From an uncultured Romboutsia sp. (GTDB lineage Bacteria; Bacillota; Clostridia; Peptostreptococcales; Peptostreptococcaceae), in assembly GCA_904418825.1 (NCBI GenBank), contig CAJFPU010000012.1, positions 1-64,000 on the forward strand: a stretch of DNA of 64,000 nucleotides. The letters are read 5' to 3'. A model generated the notes under the pieces. The model had not been told where the DNA came from. It ran no database searches and worked only from the letters and a program-made list of their open reading frames with translations. The translations under genes and the position numbers were made by a program. Positions 41,864 to 52,166 of this stretch are shown in pieces; the first letter of the stretch is position 1; the number at the start of each line of letters is the position of its first letter.

Positions 41864-44800
41864 CTATCTTATTTTTATATTATCTTTAGGAAGTATATTA
41901 TTTAATTCATTAATTAATGTATCTGAAATATATACATTAAATCCATTATACTTATATAGCTTTTTAGTATCCTCAGCATATAAAAATATATTATCTTCTC
42001 CTGGATACTTTTTTAATATATTTGATATATTATCCATAATATTTATATTATTATATGAATCTACTTTTAAGTATAATCCTTTTTTAGATTTTTCTATATT
42101 ATTTTTACTATTATTATTTCCCGAATTATATATATCTCTACTTAACTGATAAACATTATCTATATCAACAATATCTCTTGCTACAATCTTCGGTTCTTCA
42201 CCTTCTTTTATATTTAATACACCTCTTATAAATATTATGCTATCCTCATTTAGAATTTGATTATATTTTTTTAGAGTTTGAGGAAATACTATTACTTCTA
42301 TATTTCCATATAAGTCTTCTAAGTCTAAAAATGCCATTATATCATTTCGTTTTGTGGTTTTTATTGTTTTATTTGCTATCATACCACCCATTATTACTTC
42401 TCTTTCATCTAGGCTTAGGTATGATTCTTCATCTTCTTTTAAAGCATTTAGTTTTCCATTATCTATTGATGTATTTTTAATTAAAATTTCCTTAAATTCT
42501 GATAATGGATGTCCACTTACATACATTCCTAAAACTTCTTTTTCTAAACTAAGCTTTTCTCTTTCTTGGTATTCAGGTAGTTTAGGAATTGTGCTAACTT
42601 CTTGTAAGTTACTTTCTTCACTACCTCCAAAAGCATCAAATAATGATATTTGACCTTGTACATTTTTCTTTCTATCCATAGATATACTATCTAGTACATT
42701 TTCATATCCTGCCATTAAACTAGCTCTATTTTCGCTTATTTCATCAAAAGCACCACATTTAATTAAGCTTTCTATAACTCTCTTATTAGTATCTTTTGAA
42801 TCCAATCTTTTGGCTAAATCTGAAAAATCTAAAAACTTACCATTAAGATTTCTTTCATTTATTATATTTTCTATAATATTAACACCAACATTTTTAACTG
42901 CTGCTAGTCCAAATCTTATATTATTTCCTTCAACTGAGAATTTTGAAAAACTCTTATTTATATCTGGTTTTAATACTTCTATCCCTAACGCATTACATTC
43001 TCTTATATATTCTACAACTTTATCCGTATTCCCCATTACGCTAGTTATTAAAGCCGCCATAAATTCAACTGGATAATATGCTTTTAAATATGCAGTTTGG
43101 TATGATAAAACACCATATGCTGCAGCATGAGATTTATTAAATGCATACTTAGCAAAATCTATCATATCATCAAATATCTTATTAGCTATATCTTCTGGTA
43201 CACCATTTCTTATGCATCCAGCTATCTCTATATTTCCATTTTCATCATCTTTTCCATAAACGAAGTATCTTCTTTCTTCTTCCATTACATCCATTTTTTT
43301 CTTACCCATAGCTCTTCTAACTAAGTCACTACGTCCATAAGTATATCCACCTAATTCTCTAACAACCTGCATAACCTGTTCTTGATAAACTAAACATCCA
43401 TAAGTAACTTCCATTATAGGTTTTAATTTTTCATGTAAATAGGTTACATTTTGTGGATTGGTTTTATTCTCAATATAAGTAGGTATAGAATCCATCGGAC
43501 CTGGTCTATATAAAGATATCCCTGCTACTATATCTTCAAAATTATCTGGCTTTAACTGTTTCATGAATACTCTCATACCAGCACTTTCTAATTGGAATAC
43601 ACCTAGTGTATTTCCTGAAGATAAAAGTTCAAATACTTTTGGATCATCATAATCCATCTTTGAGAAATCTATTTTTTTATTGTGTTTTTCTTCTATTAAG
43701 CTAAGTGCATCTCTTATTACCGTTAAAGTTCTAAGTCCTAAGAAATCCATCTTTAGCAAACCAAGCTCTTCTAATGTAGTCATAGTAAACTGAGTTGTTA
43801 TAGCATCTTGATGTTTATAAAGTGGAACATATTCATCTACTGGATTCTTAGATATAACTACACCTGCCGCATGAGTTGATGCATGCCTTAGCATACCTTC
43901 TATTCTCTTTGATATATCTATAACTTCTCTAGTTTCTCTATCTTGTTGATATAAATCCCTTAAGGTTGGATTAGTCTCTAATGCTTTATCAATGGTCATT
44001 CCAAGTGCAAAAGGTATTTCTTTTGCTATTTTATCAACTTTATTGTATGGTATATCCAAAACTCTTCCTACGTCTCTTATAGCAGCTTTTGCTCCCATAG
44101 TTCCAAATGTTATTATCTGAGCAACGTGGTCTTCTCCATACTTTCTTTTAACATAATCTATAACTTCTTCTCTTCTTTCATAGCAAAAGTCGATATCTAT
44201 ATCAGGCATAGATACACGTTCTGGGTTAAGGAAACGCTCAAATAGAAGAGAATACTTTATTGGATCTATGTCCGTTATCTTTAATGTATATGCAACTATA
44301 GAACCTGCTGCACTACCTCTTCCTGGACCAACCATTATATTATTTTCTTTTGAGAAATTTATAAAATCCCAAGTTATTAAGAAATATTCTACATATCCCA
44401 TCTTTTCAATTACATCTAACTCATAGTTAAGTCTATCTATAATCTCTTGGCTTGGATTATCATATCGCTCTTTGAGACCTTTAAAACATAACTCTCTTAG
44501 ATAGGTATCTGGAGTATATCCTTCTGGTACATCATATTTAGGAAGATGTATTGTATTAAAATCAAATTCTACATTACACATTTGAGCTATTTTAACAGTA
44601 TTATCTATAGCCTCTGGTGCATATGGGAATAATTGTTCCATTTCTTCTCTAGATTTTAAATAGAATTCATCACTCTCAAATCTCATTCTGTTAGGGTCAT
44701 TTACCGTTTTTCCCATTTGTATACACATTAATACATCATGTATTTTAGAATCTTCTTTATTTACATAATGGATGTCATTAGTAGCAACTAAAGGTATATT

Positions 44801-45394
44801 AATTTCCTTAGATAATTTTACTAATGCCGCATTAACTTCCTTTTGTTCTGGTAATCCATGATCCTGTATTTCTAAATAAAAATTTTCTTCTCCAAATATA
44901 TCTCTATACTGTAGAGCTATTTTTTTAGCCTTTTCATAATTTCTATCCATTAAAGCTTGAGAAATATCTCCAGCTAAACAAGCTGATAATGCTATTATTC
45001 CATCACTATATTTCTTTAGCTCGTCCATATCTACTCTTGGTTTATAATAAAATCCATCTACGTATGAAGTAGATACCATTTTAATTAAGTTTTTATATCC
45101 ATCCATATTTTTAGCCAAAAGAATCAAATGACCTTGTCTTTTATCATAATTAGGATCTTTATCTCTTAAGCTACGTGGAGCTGTATATACTTCGCAACCT
45201 ATAATTGGTTTTATTCCTTGCTTTTTTGCTTCCTTATAAAAATCTATTACACCAAACATACATCCATGATCTGTTATGGCAACAGAACTCATATTTAATT
45301 CTTTTGCTCTACTTATAAGATTTTTTACTCTAGAAAAACCATCTAATAAGCTATATTCAGTATGAACATGAAGATGTACAAAATCTTTACTCAT
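41864..45394 (-). CDS. dnaE: DNA polymerase III alpha subunit (DnaE)
   Basis: PHP FVHLHVHTEYSLLDG; MPDIDIDFCYERREEVI. Start moved to 45394 (MSKDF) with SD aggtgatg rather than 45439. Confidence 0.95.
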   Translation of the reverse strand: MSKDFVHLHVHTEYSLLDGFSRVKNLISRAKELNMSSVAITDHGCMFGVIDFYKEAKKQGIKPIIGCEVYTAPRSLRDKDPNYDKRQGHLILLAKNMDGYKNLIKMVSTSYVDGFYYKPRVDMDELKKYSDGIIALSACLAGDISQALMDRNYEKAKKIALQYRDIFGEENFYLEIQDHGLPEQKEVNAALVKLSKEINIPLVATNDIHYVNKEDSKIHDVLMCIQMGKTVNDPNRMRFESDEFYLKSREEMEQLFPYAPEAIDNTVKIAQMCNVEFDFNTIHLPKYDVPEGYTPDTYLRELCFKGLKERYDNPSQEIIDRLNYELDVIEKMGYVEYFLITWDFINFSKENNIMVGPGRGSAAGSIVAYTLKITDIDPIKYSLLFERFLNPERVSMPDIDIDFCYERREEVIDYVKRKYGEDHVAQIITFGTMGAKAAIRDVGRVLDIPYNKVDKIAKEIPFALGMTIDKALETNPTLRDLYQQDRETREVIDISKRIEGMLRHASTHAAGVVISKNPVDEYVPLYKHQDAITTQFTMTTLEELGLLKMDFLGLRTLTVIRDALSLIEEKHNKKIDFSKMDYDDPKVFELLSSGNTLGVFQLESAGMRVFMKQLKPDNFEDIVAGISLYRPGPMDSIPTYIENKTNPQNVTYLHEKLKPIMEVTYGCLVYQEQVMQVVRELGGYTYGRSDLVRRAMGKKKMDVMEEERRYFVYGKDDENGNIEIAGCIRNGVPEDIANKIFDDMIDFAKYAFNKSHAAAYGVLSYQTAYLKAYYPVEFMAALITSVMGNTDKVVEYIRECNALGIEVLKPDINKSFSKFSVEGNNIRFGLAAVKNVGVNIIENIINERNLNGKFLDFSDLAKRLDSKDTNKRVIESLIKCGAFDEISENRASLMAGYENVLDSISMDRKKNVQGQISLFDAFGGSEESNLQEVSTIPKLPEYQEREKLSLEKEVLGMYVSGHPLSEFKEILIKNTSIDNGKLNALKEDEESYLSLDEREVIMGGMIANKTIKTTKRNDIMAFLDLEDLYGNIEVIVFPQTLKKYNQILNEDSIIFIRGVLNIKEGEEPKIVARDIVDIDNVYQLSRDIYNSGNNNSKNNIEKSKKGLYLKVDSYNNINIMDNISNILKKYPGEDNIFLYAEDTKKLYKYNGFNVYISDTLINELNNILPKDNIKIR

Positions 45395-45459
45395 TCCATC
45401 ACCTCTTAGATTATCATTCAAATTTATAATAAAATTCACTTAAAGTGTAATACCCAAAA

Positions 45460-45493
45460 TAAAAGGAGATATATCAATATATCCCCCTTTTTA
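45460..45493. terminator. whiA terminator
   Basis: aaaaggagatatatcaatatatcccccttttt. Confidence 0.6.
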
Positions 45494-45494
45494 T

Positions 45495-46454
45495 TTATTC
45501 TTGATTACTTCTTAAATTATTTGCTATTTCTTCTATTTTCCTTAGTCTATGGTTAACTCCAGATTTTCCTATTGGAGGCTCTAACATTTCTCCTAATTCC
45601 TTTAAAGTCATGTCTTCACACTCTAACCTAATTCTAGCTATTTCTTGTAAATTTTCTGGTAAGCTACTTATACCTATCGTATCTTGTATAAGTTTAATAT
45701 TTTCTATCTGTCTTACAGATGCATTTACAGTTTTTGAAAGATTTGCAGTTTCACAATTAACTATACGATTTACATTATTTCTCATAGCCTTTACTATCTT
45801 TGTATTTTGTAGGCTTAAAAGTGCATTATGCGCTCCAATTATATTAAGTAAATCCGATATTTGTTCACTTTCTTTTAAGTATACTACAAAATTATTTTTT
45901 CTTGAAACTACTTTACAATTAAATCCTAATTTATTTATTAAATCTTTTAAAGATTTTGCAAAATCTTCATTATTAGTTACAAATTCCATATGATAATTTT
46001 TACCAGGGTCACTTATAGAACCTCCACCTATAAATGCACCTCTTATGAATGCTCTTATACATTCTTCATTTTTTAATAAACTTTCAGGAACTTTATTTAC
46101 AGTATAAAATCCATCTTCTTGTTCTAATATTCCAAGCTTCCTTAATAAATTTTCTGCGCCCATTTCACTTGTTACTATCAGAACATAACTATTATTTCTT
46201 TTTAACATCTGATTTTTATTTACAGATATTGTCGTATTTATACCAAAATTTTGTTTAAGTAATTTAAATACTTTTCTTGCTATAGAGTTTAATTCAGTAG
46301 TAATTTTTAAATTTAGTTTTCTATAACCTGTAATCTGTATACTTCCTGCTAATCTAACTATTGCAGCTAATTCAGTCATATTACAATAATCATCATTAGA
46401 TATAACCCTTGCTAATTCATTTTTAGTTTCAGCTGAAAAAGACATATATATCAC
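45495..46454 (-). CDS. whiA: DNA-binding protein WhiA
   Basis: LAGLIDADG-like N-terminus, C-terminal [27 protein letters not shown]. Confidence 0.95.
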   Translation of the reverse strand: MIYMSFSAETKNELARVISNDDYCNMTELAAIVRLAGSIQITGYRKLNLKITTELNSIARKVFKLLKQNFGINTTISVNKNQMLKRNNSYVLIVTSEMGAENLLRKLGILEQEDGFYTVNKVPESLLKNEECIRAFIRGAFIGGGSISDPGKNYHMEFVTNNEDFAKSLKDLINKLGFNCKVVSRKNNFVVYLKESEQISDLLNIIGAHNALLSLQNTKIVKAMRNNVNRIVNCETANLSKTVNASVRQIENIKLIQDTIGISSLPENLQEIARIRLECEDMTLKELGEMLEPPIGKSGVNHRLRKIEEIANNLRSNQE

Positions 46455-46462
46455 CTATTTTG

Positions 46463-46888
46463 TTAGTTCTTTTTTAGCCTTTTTTTTATTTCTTGCAAGG
46501 CTACTTTTATTATTTCTTTTTCGTCATCATATCTAGCTAAATCAACAACTCGATCTAAATGTATAAACTTAGCATCAATGAATCCTTCTTCTTTTTGAGG
46601 AACTGTATTCATATTTTTTGCTTGCATCAAGTACCAAAAAACTGTTTTATGAACAGCTCTATTTTCATCCCAATTTTCTTTAAATGTATAATGAATTTCT
46701 CCTAAGTATTTCAATATATCTGCTTTTACTCCTGTTTCCTCTAGTACTTCTCTAAGTGCTGCTTCTTGTCTATTTTCTCCTTCTTCTACCTTTCCCTTTG
46801 GTAAAACCCAATCTCCATTGAATTTTCTAAGTAGAAGTATAGCATTACCAAATAGAACTACACCACCGGCACTAACCTCTTCTCTCAT
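46463..46888 (-). CDS. NUDIX hydrolase
   Basis: GKVEEGENRQEAALREVLEETGV Nudix box. Confidence 0.92.
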   Translation of the reverse strand: MREEVSAGGVVLFGNAILLLRKFNGDWVLPKGKVEEGENRQEAALREVLEETGVKADILKYLGEIHYTFKENWDENRAVHKTVFWYLMQAKNMNTVPQKEEGFIDAKFIHLDRVVDLARYDDEKEIIKVALQEIKKRLKKN

Positions 46889-46953
46889 AGATGTTCACTC
46901 CTTAAAACTAACATAATAATAAGGATTTCTACATAAATCTTTAAAATCCTTTT

Positions 46954-48075
46954 TTACTTATTCTTGTCATTATCATGACGTAGTGCCAAATTAATTACTA
47001 TATCAGAAATATGACCTGCATCGTGTCTAATATAATTATTTTTTATTTCAATTAGATTTTCTTCTATAGTTTTTGCCCCCATAGTTTTTAATATTTTCTT
47101 TTGTTTATCATCCAATAAAACTTGTTTTGCCCCATCTTTTTGATATCTTCTAAGCATTTCCTTAGGTAAAACTTCATTATTAGATATTATATAATCTATT
47201 ATATTTTTATTAGTATGTTTTACTATAGCATTAACATGATCTAAAACATTATAACTATCCGTTTCTCCCGGCTGAGTCATTATATTACATATATATACTT
47301 TAGGTGCTTTAGATTTTTCAATTGCATCAACAACTCCCTTTACTAATAAGTTCGGTATTATACTAGTGTATAAACTTCCAGGTCCCATAATAATTATATC
47401 TGCATTTTCTATAGAGTTAATTACTTCGTCTAAAGGTACTGCATCTTGCTCATCTAAATATACTCTTTTTATAGAAGTTTTATTATCTCTTACCTCTTTA
47501 GGTATTTTAGATTCACCTTTTACTATTTTCCCATTTTTAAGCTCTGCTATCAAGTTTATATCATTTAAAGTTACCGGTAAAACTTTGCCTGTTATAGCAA
47601 ATATTTCACTCATTTTATATAATGCAATTTCAAAGTTACCATATAATCCATTCATAGCAGCTAAAAATAAATTTCCAAAACTTTGACCTTTTAAAGCACC
47701 TTCAGTAAATCTATACTGCATAACTTCTTTCATAGTTGGTTCTATATTAGCTAAAGCCAATAAACAATTTCTTATATCTCCAGGAGGTAACATACCTAAA
47801 TCTTCTCTTAGTACCCCAGATCCTCCACCATCATCTGCAACTGTAACAATTGCAGTTATATTACGAGTTCTCTTTTTTAATCCTCTTAAGAAAACGGATT
47901 GACCTGTTCCTCCTCCAATGACTACTATATTAGGATCTGTACATTCTCTTTCATCTAGAGTAATTGACTTTAATCTCTCATCCTTCATTTTCTTATATGC
48001 ATACATAGATACTAATAAAGCAATCCATCCTGTCATCCCTATGATCATAAATATATTTGTCATTTCTTCCTCCAT
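46954..48075 (-). CDS. yvcK: YvcK/CofD-like (gluconeogenesis factor)
   Basis: IGGGTGQSVFLRGLK, TVADDGGGSGVLREDLGMLPPGDIRNCLLALA; whiA-yvcK-rapZ synteny. Confidence 0.95.
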   Translation of the reverse strand: MEEEMTNIFMIIGMTGWIALLVSMYAYKKMKDERLKSITLDERECTDPNIVVIGGGTGQSVFLRGLKKRTRNITAIVTVADDGGGSGVLREDLGMLPPGDIRNCLLALANIEPTMKEVMQYRFTEGALKGQSFGNLFLAAMNGLYGNFEIALYKMSEIFAITGKVLPVTLNDINLIAELKNGKIVKGESKIPKEVRDNKTSIKRVYLDEQDAVPLDEVINSIENADIIIMGPGSLYTSIIPNLLVKGVVDAIEKSKAPKVYICNIMTQPGETDSYNVLDHVNAIVKHTNKNIIDYIISNNEVLPKEMLRRYQKDGAKQVLLDDKQKKILKTMGAKTIEENLIEIKNNYIRHDAGHISDIVINLALRHDNDKNK

Positions 48076-48076
48076 A

Positions 48077-48934
48077 TTATCTTAACATAGAGTCTCTGTG
48101 TTTTTTTACTACTCTATAACCTCTATTAACTAAATCATCATATATAAGATTTGATATAGTAACAGATCTATGTCTTCCTCCCGTACATCCAATTCCTATT
48201 ACTAGATGTTGTTTTCCTTCTTCAACATATTGAGGAACTAAAAATTGTATCATATCAGAAAGCTTTTCATAAAATTCTTCACTGATTTTAGAATTCATAA
48301 CATAATCTCTAACTTCTTTATCATCACCAGTTTTAGGTCTTAAATCTTCAATATAATATGGATTAGGTAAGAATCTAACATCAAACATAAGGTCACAATC
48401 AGATGGTATTCCATGCTTAAATCCAAAAGATACTACTGATATTGTTAATTTAGTATTATTTTCACCTGTAGAATATAACTTTCCAACTTCCTCTTTTAAA
48501 TCTTTAGGCTTCATATTCGTTGTATCTATTACACAGCTTGCCATTTTTCTTAGAGGTTCTAGTATCTGTCTTTCCATTTTTATACCTTCTGGTATTTGTA
48601 TATTCTTAGATAATGGATGATTCCTTCTAGTCATCTTATATCTTTTTAATAAAACATCATCTGAACAATCTAAGTAAAGTATTTCATATTGATAATTTTC
48701 TTTTTCTAAATATGACAAACTTTCATAAATGGTTTCAAAAAACTTACTTCCTCTTATATCTATACCTAAAGCAACTTTATCTATACTAGAATTAGGCTGA
48801 TAACATAACTCTGCAAACTTAGTTATCAGAGCAGGTGGTAAATTATCCACACAGTAAAAACCCATATCCTCTAAAGACTTCATTGCTTCACTTTTTCCTG
48901 AACCTGATAGCCCTGTTACAATTACGAATTTCAT
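48077..48934 (-). CDS. rapZ: RNase adapter protein RapZ / nucleotide-binding protein
   Basis: VTGLSGSGKSEAMKSLED, DVRFLPNPYY, GCTGGRHRSV. Confidence 0.96.
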   Translation of the reverse strand: MKFVIVTGLSGSGKSEAMKSLEDMGFYCVDNLPPALITKFAELCYQPNSSIDKVALGIDIRGSKFFETIYESLSYLEKENYQYEILYLDCSDDVLLKRYKMTRRNHPLSKNIQIPEGIKMERQILEPLRKMASCVIDTTNMKPKDLKEEVGKLYSTGENNTKLTISVVSFGFKHGIPSDCDLMFDVRFLPNPYYIEDLRPKTGDDKEVRDYVMNSKISEEFYEKLSDMIQFLVPQYVEEGKQHLVIGIGCTGGRHRSVTISNLIYDDLVNRGYRVVKKHRDSMLR

Positions 48935-48950
48935 AATTTTCCCCTTTTAC

Positions 48951-49664
48951 TTATATTTTAATATTCTCTATTAATGATAAATCTAATTCTGATTCTTTAA
49001 TAATTTTCATAGCTAAATCAAAATTACCTACATTTTGAGGTACATGAGCATCAGAACCTATTATAAATTTATTTCCTATACTTTTTATTTTAGCTATTTG
49101 ATCACTATTTAAAAATCCATGACTGCTATTTATCTCTAACCTTGTATCTGTATTTTTTGCTACCTTTGCTATTTCTTCTATATATACATCACCCTTATCT
49201 CCTGGATGAGTTATTATAAATATATCATTATTTTTCATTGCATTTATTATAGCATTAGTATTATAATCTTTAGATTTTTCATTTTTTATAATATAATTAT
49301 TACAATGATTTAGCATGCTTCTTAATGATGTAGGCGTTGATGCAAAATGATATCCTGCCATAATATAATCACAATTTTCAATGATTTTATCATTTATATC
49401 TATATTTCCATAGATATCTAAAATATTACATTCCATACCAAGAAGAATTTCTATATTTGAATATTTTTCATTTAATTTATCTATTTCTTCTCTCATCTTG
49501 TAAATATCATTTAATTTTATACCATATGCTAAATGTTTATATCCATGGTCAGATATTCCTATTCTTTTAATACCCTTAGAAATTGCTTCTAATACATTTT
49601 CTTCTATAGTTCCTTTTCCATGACTATATTTAGTATGAGTATGATAATCTGCTAGTATTTGCAT
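48951..49664 (-). CDS. PHP-domain phosphohydrolase (YcdX-like)
   Basis: DYHTHTKYSHGKGT, ISDHGY, IGSDAHVP. Confidence 0.88.
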   Translation of the reverse strand: MQILADYHTHTKYSHGKGTIEENVLEAISKGIKRIGISDHGYKHLAYGIKLNDIYKMREEIDKLNEKYSNIEILLGMECNILDIYGNIDINDKIIENCDYIMAGYHFASTPTSLRSMLNHCNNYIIKNEKSKDYNTNAIINAMKNNDIFIITHPGDKGDVYIEEIAKVAKNTDTRLEINSSHGFLNSDQIAKIKSIGNKFIIGSDAHVPQNVGNFDLAMKIIKESELDLSLIENIKI

Positions 49665-49667
49665 TTA

Positions 49668-50582
49668 TTAATCCTCTCCAAGTATTTTGACTTCTTCCTC
49701 TAAAGTTATCCCAAACTTTGACTTTACTGTACTTTTTACTATATACATTAAATCTAAAATATCTTTAGCTGTAGCATTACCTAAGTTTACAACAAATCCA
49801 CAATGTTTTTCTGAAACTTGAGCATCTCTTAATGTAAGCCCTTTTAAACCACAATCGTCTATTAACTTAGCTGCAAAATAACCTTCTGGTCTTTTAAATG
49901 TACTTCCTGCACTTGGTAAACTTAAAGGTTGTTTTGTAACTCTTCTTTGAGTATAATCCATCATTGTTGCTTTTATATCATCATAATTTCCTTTTTCTAG
50001 TTCGACTTGTGCTGATAATACTATATAGTTTTCTCTTGAAAGTATACTTCTTCTATAAGAAAATTCCATTTGTTCATTAGTAAAATCAAGTATATTTCCA
50101 TCTTCATCCATAAGCCTAACAGACTTAACTATATCCTTCATTTCTCCTCCATAAGCACCTGCATTCATAGCTAATGCTCCTCCTAGAGTTCCTGGTATAC
50201 CAGCTGCAAATTCAAATCCTTTTAATTCCGCTCTTAACACAGCCTTTCCTACAAATGAAAGTAATGCACCTGATTGTATATTTACTATATTTCCATCTAT
50301 ATTAAAATCATTGAAGTTATTTGATATTTCTATTACTACGCCTCTAATTCCACCATCTTTAACTAAAAGATTTGATCCATTCCCAATTACAATATAAGGT
50401 ACATTTTCTTCTTTTAATAATCTTATAACTTTTGATAACTGCTCTTCAGTTCTAGGCTTTACTAATATATCAGCAGGTCCACCTACTCTAAAAGAAATAT
50501 GCTTTTTCATAGGTTCATCTAATTTTATATCTTCTTTATCTATTATATTTAACAAACATTCATATATATATTTCTTATCCAT
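49668..50582 (-). CDS. murB: UDP-N-acetylenolpyruvoylglucosamine reductase
   Basis: NGSNLLVKDGGIRGVVI, GIPGTLGGALAMNAGAYGGE, SAGSTFKRPEG. Confidence 0.97.
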   Translation of the reverse strand: MDKKYIYECLLNIIDKEDIKLDEPMKKHISFRVGGPADILVKPRTEEQLSKVIRLLKEENVPYIVIGNGSNLLVKDGGIRGVVIEISNNFNDFNIDGNIVNIQSGALLSFVGKAVLRAELKGFEFAAGIPGTLGGALAMNAGAYGGEMKDIVKSVRLMDEDGNILDFTNEQMEFSYRRSILSRENYIVLSAQVELEKGNYDDIKATMMDYTQRRVTKQPLSLPSAGSTFKRPEGYFAAKLIDDCGLKGLTLRDAQVSEKHCGFVVNLGNATAKDILDLMYIVKSTVKSKFGITLEEEVKILGED

Positions 50583-50705
50583 TAAATTTCCTCCCTAATT
50601 AAAGTATTTATTAATATTTACATTAATACTATATTATTTTTATATAATTAATATAATATAGTATTAAAAAAAAAATAACAATATATAAAGACCTTAAAAA
50701 TATTA

Positions 50706-50735
50706 AAAAACGTTGATATTGCTATATCAACGCCA
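50706..50735. terminator. Stem-loop in the murB upstream / focA-side intergenic region
   Basis: cgttgatattgctatatcaacg. Confidence 0.4.
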
Positions 50736-51180
50736 AATTTTATATAAACTATAAATTTACCTATATGATCTATCTCATTAGTAAATATAACTAATTTAAA
50801 AGTTACTAATTGTAAATGTAATTAATCGATTAAATTTATAGTTTATACTAAAAAGTAACATCTAAAAATAATATTAAGTTATTAAACTGTAATCAAATAT
50901 CTTATAATTACATATCAAATAAAATAAATTCTATTTAAAATACCTAGCGTCTAAATAATCAATCAAAATAATTTTGTATATATAATCTATTTTTATCTTT
51001 TATATACTCTTACATAAAAACTTCTATATATAGAAGTTTTTATCTTTTTTTGTTTAATGTATACAAAATGTATATTTTGGTGTATAATTGTTACTGCTGC
51101 TAAATTACTAGCCGCTATTATTTTTAAAATTATATGTCAATATTTTTATATTTTTAATAAATTTCAAGGAGGAATTATAA

Positions 51181-52050
51181 ATGGCAGATAAAAAAATGCT
51201 TATGCCTGCTGAAATAGCTGAATATACTATTGAAGCTGGTGTTAAAAAGGCTACTACGCCAAACAAAAAAGTTATAGCATCTGCATTCTTAGCTGGTGCA
51301 TATATAGCATTCGGTGCATTAGGATCAGTTGCTGCAGCTTACAACTTATTAGCAAATCCTGATACTTACGGTTTAGGTAAAATGGTTGCAGGTCTTATGT
51401 TCCCTGCAGGTCTTATATTTGTACTAATAGCTGGTGCAGACTTATTTACAGGTAATATATTAATAACTCTTGCTGCTCTAAAGAAAAGAGTAACTTGGGG
51501 ACAAGCTTTCAAAAACTGGGCTTTAGTTTGGATTGGTAACTTACTAGGAGGAGCTTTAGTAGCGTATCTTGTAAGTTTATCTGGTGTATTTGATTGGAGT
51601 AATGGTTTATATGGTGGAGTTATCGTTAAAACTGCTATAGGTAAACTTGGATTTACTTGGGTTGCTGCAATAGCTTCTGGTATATTATGTAACTGGATAG
51701 TTTGTGCTACTGTTTGGATGACTTACGCAGCTAAAGATGTAACTGGAAAAGTTTTAACTGGATTCTTCGGTATATTCTTATTCGTATGTACTGGATTTGA
51801 ACACTGTGTTGCAAACATGGCATACTTATTTGCTGGATTATTTAGTAAAGCAAACCCTGCATATTTAGAAGCGGCTCACAAAACAGCTGCTGATGCTGCT
51901 GTTATAAACATACCTAATATATTTATGAATAACTTAATACCTGTTACTATAGGTAATATATTAGGTGGTGCAATATTTGTTGCAGGAGTTTACTACTTCC
52001 TATTTGTTAATAAAAAAGAAGATTCTATAGCTGAAAAGAAAACAGCATAG
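51181..52050 (+). CDS. Formate/nitrite transporter family protein (FocA/NirC)
   Basis: FNT motifs: AFLAGAYIAFGALGS, LFTGNI, GNLLGGALVA, CNWIVC, GFEHCVANM. Confidence 0.92.
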   Translation: MADKKMLMPAEIAEYTIEAGVKKATTPNKKVIASAFLAGAYIAFGALGSVAAAYNLLANPDTYGLGKMVAGLMFPAGLIFVLIAGADLFTGNILITLAALKKRVTWGQAFKNWALVWIGNLLGGALVAYLVSLSGVFDWSNGLYGGVIVKTAIGKLGFTWVAAIASGILCNWIVCATVWMTYAAKDVTGKVLTGFFGIFLFVCTGFEHCVANMAYLFAGLFSKANPAYLEAAHKTAADAAVINIPNIFMNNLIPVTIGNILGGAIFVAGVYYFLFVNKKEDSIAEKKTA

Positions 52051-52064
52051 TCTTTAGTAATACA

Positions 52065-52112
52065 TTTTTTAAAAGAGGTTGTTCTATAAGTTTAGTTCAA
52101 CCTCTTTATTTA
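52065..52112 (+). terminator. Terminator of focA-like gene
   Basis: aaagaggttgttctataagtttagttcaacctcttt. Confidence 0.75.
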
Positions 52113-52166
52113 TATTACATTAATATTTATACTATATATACAAACTATATGTAATATATTATATAA

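Noticed and set aside
45610-45993. Plus-strand 127-aa ORF opposite whiA
   Set aside because: Shadow ORF of a conserved gene.
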